Shown in pieces: positions 58,835 through 64,000 of a DNA stretch of 64,000 nucleotides. Both the position numbers and the translations under genes were made by a program. The DNA is from Rhodosorus marinus (lineage: Eukaryota > Rhodophyta > Stylonematophyceae > Stylonematales > Stylonemataceae): the NCBI GenBank assembly GCA_029953675.1, contig JAMWBK010000001.1, forward strand, positions 3,674,501 through 3,738,500. Direction: 5' to 3'. The notes below the pieces were generated by a model. It saw nothing but the letters and a program-made list of their open reading frames with translations, did not search any database and had not been told where the DNA came from. Each line of letters opens with the position of its first letter. Positions within the stretch are counted from its first letter, which is position 1.

Positions 58835-60675
58835 AGTTCAATTCCTCTCGAAAAATACTATGGCTTCCTCCAACGACAAAATGGCAACACTCTCCTGCTC
58901 CTACTCCCCTCGGATCACTTGCTCTCCAACTGGCCCAACCCTTCCCAAGCTGTTCTATCCAAACATCGACTCCGTTATAAATACTCCTTCCCGACCTCTC
59001 CCCCATTGCCCAAGTGATTCACAAAAATATCAGGATCCATCGTGGCGTTCCCTAATCCAAAAAAATAAAAATAAATAGTTGATCGGTACTGCAACTCCTG
59101 CCTCACCCCTCTCCTCCCTCCCCAAGCCAAAGCCATATCTCTCTCTCTGCACAACAAAACAATCATCTAGTTGCCATCGACCTTAGACTCCACCCCAAAT
59201 GGGCAAACAGCTGCTGCCCAACCAAAGCTGACTTTCTCTTCACCATCTACAAAATTATTTCATATTTCTGAGAAATCATTAATATATTTGATAATTATTT
59301 AATTCATTTTAAATGAAACGGGTTCTTCAGGAAACGAGTCGTCAATCAATTGATGATTCTTGACGAGATCCTGGAATTCTCATCTGGGGCATTTTTCGCT
59401 TTTTTGGGATGGGAAAAAGGGGGGGGGGGGAACCTACGTCAGGTGAGCTCCAGAAATTTGAACGACTAAAACAAAACTTGCCATTTTTATAGCTTCTGGT
59501 GACTTGGTACCCAGACCTGGTTAACTACTCTAGAAAGTCTCTCCCTCACCACGAGCAAAACTAGGGATATGGCATTTTAGTAGAACAATTCAATGGGCAA
59601 GCCATCTAAACACATATTGTCGGGGGAGCGGGGGGGGGGGTGTCACTCACTGACTACTCGCTTTTTCGCAGTTTGCGGGACATCAATTTTTTTTTTCTCG
59701 TTTTGAAGTTATGTCAATCTGGATTTTGGCGCTTCTATGTGTTCATTGGCTAGATTCATGAACCGAGTGGAGTCTTACACAGATACTTTCTAAATCAAAT
59801 AGGATTCGCAACCACTTCAGTCAAAGCAGCACAATGCGTTTACTTTCAACCCCTGTGGGAACTCACTCCCCTCGCTGTGCTCTCCCCACAGCTGTGAATA
59901 TGAGCGACCATCAGACCTCGTATGCTACCGTAGGTGGGGCCGGGCCGTTTCGTTGTTACCACGGAGGGTTAGCTTGACTCCTGCACGCTTGTTCGCAATC
60001 AGCCCTGCCCATGATCCCAGCCGTTTCTCATTGTTTGCGGAATGCCCAGCGAGAGAACCCATCAATGACTCTAACGTAATCGCCGGTGGGAAACAGCGAA
60101 TTCTAGTTACAGGCTGAAGAGAGAATGCTTCAAATGTGCCGGATAAGTAGTCGGAAGTCCATCGACTCGTTGTCACGCATGGTCACAATTGACAATGATC
60201 CATTACTGAAAGAATTTGCTACGAGAGACCTGCTCCGGCAATCGGTCGGCCAATTAACCTCCACCCTGGACTGGACAGTCAATAGCTCTGCATGCAGAGT
60301 TGCAAGAGCAATAGCGTGTAAATACTGATCAATTTTTGCTGTGGACGGTGAGGGAAAATTTAAGAAAGATATCCAAAACAATCGAGGGCAACAGCAACGA
60401 TTTATTCGGAGCCTATCTATCTACCCCGAGGCGCGGAACGGGAGACGCTGAAGACTCGCGTTCAACAACAAAGGTGAGGAGGGGTACCCGGTGAGGAGGC
60501 TGTCAAGGCGGCCGGGGGAATATCCCAAAAATACACTGTTTACTGGCTTCATTAGCTGGCTTTATTAGCTGGCTTTATTGGCTTTATTAGCATAGCCTAC
60601 AGCGCTACGGCTTTATTAGCTGGACTTTACTAGCTAGCCTAAAGCGCTACGCAAACCGTGAAAAGGAACTAAGAG
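58835..60675. other. Intergenic with G-tracts and a minisatellite
   Basis: G-runs lie at about 59421-59430 and 59631-59640, a T-run at 59687-59696. A TTATTAGCTGGC-type minisatellite at 60545-60650 is listed separately. No gene is supported. Confidence 0.5.
60545..60650. repeat. TTTATTAGCTGGC-type minisatellite
   Basis: Five to six degenerate copies of a GGCTTTATTAGCT unit (13-16 bp) occur, with a second-order repeat of AGCGCTACG at about 60601 and 60643. Confidence 0.85.
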
Positions 60676-61140
60676 CTAGGTAGGGAAGCGTGCAAACCCA
60701 GGCGCATTTGGCCTCGGCAAGCATGCTGCTCGAATATCGCCACAGAGAGGCCACAAATGTTCCAAGTATTCGACAGGATGCTCAGTGAAACATTTCCGCA
60801 ACCACTCCAAACCCGCCTTCTCCACGTGACCAAAGCTTTCCACAGAGAAAGGCTGGAACCGGTGGGAGCGACCCTCAGCGCGAGGCAGATTGGCCGTACT
60901 CTCAGCATACCGTCGTTCCTTCACGCGGCGAAGGGCCGAAGCAGCTGCTCCCCGGCGGCGGGCGGCAGCCGTGAGATGGGCGCTTGCCACAGGGCATGTA
61001 ATCAGGAGGTCAACATATGCTGAGCGTCTGGCGGCAGCATCGGAGACGAGGAGATCTGCGATACAGCGGGGCGGTGCCCTATCCGAGACCGATCTGGGTA
61101 GTTCCGATTCTACCTCAACTTTATGCCCTACCCGAGTCAA
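60676..61140 (-). mobile_element. Reverse-transcriptase C-terminal fragment, minus strand (non-LTR type)
   Basis: A 154-codon frame matches the C-terminal part of retrotransposon polyproteins that carry a fragmentary nuclease-like region after the polymerase. Diagnostic pieces are DLLVSDAAARRSAYVDLLIT, then ARRRGAAASALRRVKERRYA, then FQPFSVESFG and LEWLRKCF. In this family the order D-x-x-V/I-T, R-R-x-x-Y, F-x-P-F-x-x-E-T/S-F-G is conserved. The polymerase core itself is not found upstream on this strand, so the copy is truncated. Confidence 0.7.
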
Positions 61141-61909
61141 ACATTCGCTGAGAATGTACTTGAAGCGAGTGTGAAAGCCGTTTACTTGCGCTTTCCCACG
61201 AGCTCTTCAAACGACCTAACTGAAGCGGTTCTCTGCTTGGTAACAGTTCCCCACGAACTCACCACCACTCTGGTCCACGTCAAGATAGATCGAAAGTTGT
61301 GCGTGACCTTACAGAGACCAATACAGAGGCTAAAAAAGAAAAAATGGCTTGTCACAACCCCGAGCATCGAGCTGCGAAAAGAACTGTCTCCAACGGACCT
61401 CTTGCGTCAGAAAAGTAGGACAATTCACGAAAGCACTCCTGGTCAATCAAACGCATCCAGTCAATCATTATCATGATCTGTGCGATCGGGAGCTGGCAGG
61501 GAAGACAATTTCGTTCCGTTTTAGGATGATTCGGTTGAAGAGGCAAGCTATCAGACAAGGTCCTACGATAGGTGACTGAACTGTTTGAATCTGGACTAAC
61601 CTAAATCATTGACACTCTGGGAGCGCTTACATGTGCGCTCTGGAACGGGAACGGCCTTCTCGCGTTCGCGATTGGGGTTCCGAGTAGTCTGGGGCCCACT
61701 CGCCAGTTTGTGCCGCGTGGTCACGAGCGTGCTTGAAGGCGACTTTCAGGCGATCTGGAAAGCTCTTGAAACAAAAGCCTCTGGTGAGATAGGCATCACC
61801 AAATGGACCCGAATCGAACAAGAAACAGTAGCGATGGCATCTCAGCCGCGTTTCACGCGCTTCCCGCCGACTTCAGGCCACCAGAACTGGCACTGCGCAC
61901 AAGGGCCAC

Positions 61910-62219
61910 CTGGTGAAGATTCGCAGGGCTGTTCGCAATGACGCGTTTGAGGAGTCCCCCTTCCAGTATGTTATCGAGGCAGCCCTACAGGCTCCCCTCT
62001 CCCAGGACAACGACCCCTCAGGCGAGGTGGAAGGCCAGCCAAGGTGCAGATGCAGGCGTACTGGCGATCGCCCATCTTCCCAAAGGCACTGCTCCGGCCC
62101 TAGCGGACTCCGAGCAGAACACCTCCAGGGTGCCAATCAGGACGTCCAGATGGCTATGATTCGCGTCCTCCAGCAACTAGCTACCAAGCCAGAGAAGTTT
62201 GGCCCCTTATCGCAACCAT
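61910..62219 (+). mobile_element. Reverse-transcriptase N-terminal fragment, plus strand
   Basis: The plus-strand frame contains GPSGLRAEHLQ followed by a helical segment (DVQMAMIRVLQQLA), which is the segment just before the polymerase core in the same element family. It lies in the opposite orientation to the flanking C-terminal fragments. It is degenerate upstream and ends at a stop near 62220. Confidence 0.55.
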
Positions 62220-62360
62220 GAACGCTTTACAACAGAACTCACTAGTGGAGCCCGTCAAGACTGAACAAGGAATCTAGCTATGCGTCAAAATACCCCTAAT
62301 GGGTTGTGTGGCTACGTTCTACTAGAGGGGCGATCTCATAGTTCCCTCCCAGGCGCGCCG

Positions 62361-62800
62361 TCAACTCGGCCTCCTGGAAGGCAAGTAGTGCATTCCCTTT
62401 CCACAAGGACCGGTGAGCGTCGCGCGTGCTCCGCTGACTTGTGATGATGGGTGCTGCAGGTGCAGTGTGACAAATTTCAAATACTGATCGGCTTGCTTCC
62501 CCATCCTCCCGATCGTTTCCTGGCAGAAGGGCACGAAGATGTCGTCATTATGTGCCCTGATCGCATCCCAGTATTTTGCTCTTTGAACACGTCTCTGCCA
62601 TGTGTGCAACGTACCCGGTCTGAGAGGACGGTTTATCTGGGCTTATCTAGGTAGGTCTTTTGTAGCGGTGCTGTCACCTTCACGTCGATCACGTACAGCT
62701 TCCCGGTCCGAGGGTGGAGAGCTAGAATGTCTGGGCGAAGGTGGCTGCCTGGCTAGTGTCCGGTCGGTTCAAGTGTCACCTCCAGCTCAGACAATGTAGA
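62361..62800 (-). mobile_element. Second reverse-transcriptase C-terminal fragment, minus strand
   Basis: Read on the minus strand from about 62760 down: PGSHLRPDILALHP, then GKLYVIDVKVTAPLQKT, then (frame-shifted) RAKYWDAIRAHN and FVPFCQETIGRMGKQA. This repeats the same order of motifs as the 60.7-61.1 kb fragment but with different residues, so it is a separate, diverged copy. A stop at 62753-62755 and a frame change near 62620 show that it is dead. Confidence 0.65.
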
Positions 62801-64000
62801 CTCGGAGGGAAAGTGCGGATTCTCGTTTTTGTTATTGGGTGCAAAGCTATTTCTAGTCCGTGTGAGGAGGATTGGTGCTGGTGTGTCCCTCTTGCAAGGC
62901 TGCGTTTTCGATGCAGTCTTGCTTCAAGGAGCTGTTCTCGTAGTTGTTGAGTCGAATAACCCCACACTAACGGTGTACCGGCTTGGTTACTGAAACGACA
63001 GCACGAAACGCCTTACGCTTTTTGGATGGCGTTCTACTCGCGGACAGGACCAAATCGATAAACTTGACAGACGTTGCAGGCAACAACTGGATTGCTGTAG
63101 GGCAATCCACTTGGAGCGGTCTACCATGCTCCCTCCCCGGAGTTGTGACCCCCTTTCTGGAAGCATTACACAATAAAGTCCCCCGACCTAACTATAGTTG
63201 CCACCCACTTAGAAATCACCGTTGTGGGCCCGCTCCAGCCGCTGAAGCATATACACCGATTGGGTCAGACTATGCTCCGTGCCCGCGGAGCCCGACTGCA
63301 ACTGACCAAAAATGCCCTCAATGCGGCAGAAGCCTGACTACTTCTCGACTGCTCAGGCGAGGCATTCCTGGAGTGACCGCCACACGAGCAGGAGTCACGA
63401 TACATTCGATCCCGCTAGGGTCACCCGCTCCTACATCCAAAGTGGGCGCCACATAATGCAGAACCAACACGAAGGGCTCTTTAAGCAAATCACACAATTT
63501 ACCACAACAGGAACTGATAGCTGAATAAACTGATGATCATCATCAACTCACCACACAGGTCGCCCTGTTTATGTACTGTGCAGAAACCCGCTTAGGGTAT
63601 ATCATCGACGCTGCCTGGCAAAGGCGGAAAGCCCTTTGGACGAAAACTGGGCTCGCGAACCGGATGCAATGACGAGACAACACCTGGAAAGCGTTAGTCC
63701 ATCGTCAAAGCGTTCAGGGATACTTGACCTGTCGGGGCTCTGAATAAACGGATAGTAACCCACAGTCCGTGTTCTGAACCACTACGCTGATGTCAACTTG
63801 TTTTCTTCCCTCTCAAAAACTATGCCAATTCGAGTTCTGTTGCTCCGGCATACCTTGCCGGAGAAGCTCGTGGTTTGGAGAGCATTAATATTATCAAATA
63901 CACTTAACAATAGAACTAAATCTAAACAGGTAGAGGGCATTGGGAAGAAGTATAGCAGTATTTCATTTCGCATAGCAAGCAACACACCAGCAAGCAGTAT
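62801..64000. other. Terminal region, no supported gene
   Basis: A plus-strand frame (62983-63456) carries one CPQCGRSL but no following domain. It may be further retroelement debris. Nothing else is visible. Confidence 0.4.

Noticed and set aside
63312-63456. CPQCGRSL as the cysteine motif of a further reverse-transcriptase copy
   Set aside because: The downstream motifs seen in the other two fragments are absent, so this cannot be assigned.
1-64000. Prokaryotic features: operons, ribosome-binding sites, CRISPR arrays, integrons
   Set aside because: Spliceosomal introns, Golgi-type and mitochondrial proteins, and eIF2B show that this is a eukaryotic nuclear sequence. The repeats found have no regular spacer structure.

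Overview
The window is eukaryotic nuclear DNA. The recognisable genes are interrupted by GT-AG introns of about 54-200 nt. I reconstructed roughly 35 introns by matching splice sites, codon phase and protein-family continuity. The gene set suggests a unicellular photosynthetic eukaryote. It includes a plant/alga-type senescence-domain protein, a HAD phosphatase with a transit-peptide-like N-terminus, and two Golgi-type carbohydrate sulfotransferases. A red microalga or a similar protist is my guess, held with low confidence. Genes lie on both strands as independent units and there are no operons.

Layout: 0-1.5 kb holds an EF-hand fragment beside a 138-bp tandem repeat. At 1.5-5.3 kb there is a seven-exon coiled-coil gene (+) and a CZIB/DUF866 zinc-binding gene (-). 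The stretch 5.3-9.6 kb has no gene except a Ty1/copia integrase relic. At 9.6-11.5 kb lies a large secreted/type I membrane protein of unknown family (-). The stretch 11.5-23 kb is nearly empty, with one hypothetical gene at 18.6-19.3 kb. At 23.1-25.9 kb there is a HAD phosphatase (+) and mitochondrial ribosomal protein mL54 (+, with an apparent one-base frameshift). From 28 to 34.4 kb there are sulfotransferase 1 (+), a senescence/ERD7-like protein (-) and an alpha/beta hydrolase (-). The stretch 35-37.5 kb is repeat-rich.

At 37.6-44 kb follow a cytochrome P450 (+), eIF2B delta (+) and a J-domain protein (-). At 45.7-50.3 kb there is a PPR-like organellar protein (-) and sulfotransferase 2 (-). 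At 50.5-58.8 kb there is a hypothetical ORF (-), a small mitochondrial-type membrane protein (+), a coiled-coil protein (+), an endonuclease/exonuclease/phosphatase-fold enzyme (-) and an ankyrin-repeat protein (-). From 60.4 kb to the end is a graveyard of non-LTR-type reverse-transcriptase fragments in both orientations.

Functionally the genes are mostly housekeeping: translation control (eIF2B delta), mitochondrial translation (mL54, possibly the PPR-like protein), proteostasis, redox and lipid metabolism. The two sulfotransferases point to sulfated glycans. The items I would look at first are the orphan 610-aa surface protein, the sulfotransferase pair, the mL54 frameshift and the repeat/retroelement structure. 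I found no convincing novel multi-gene system.
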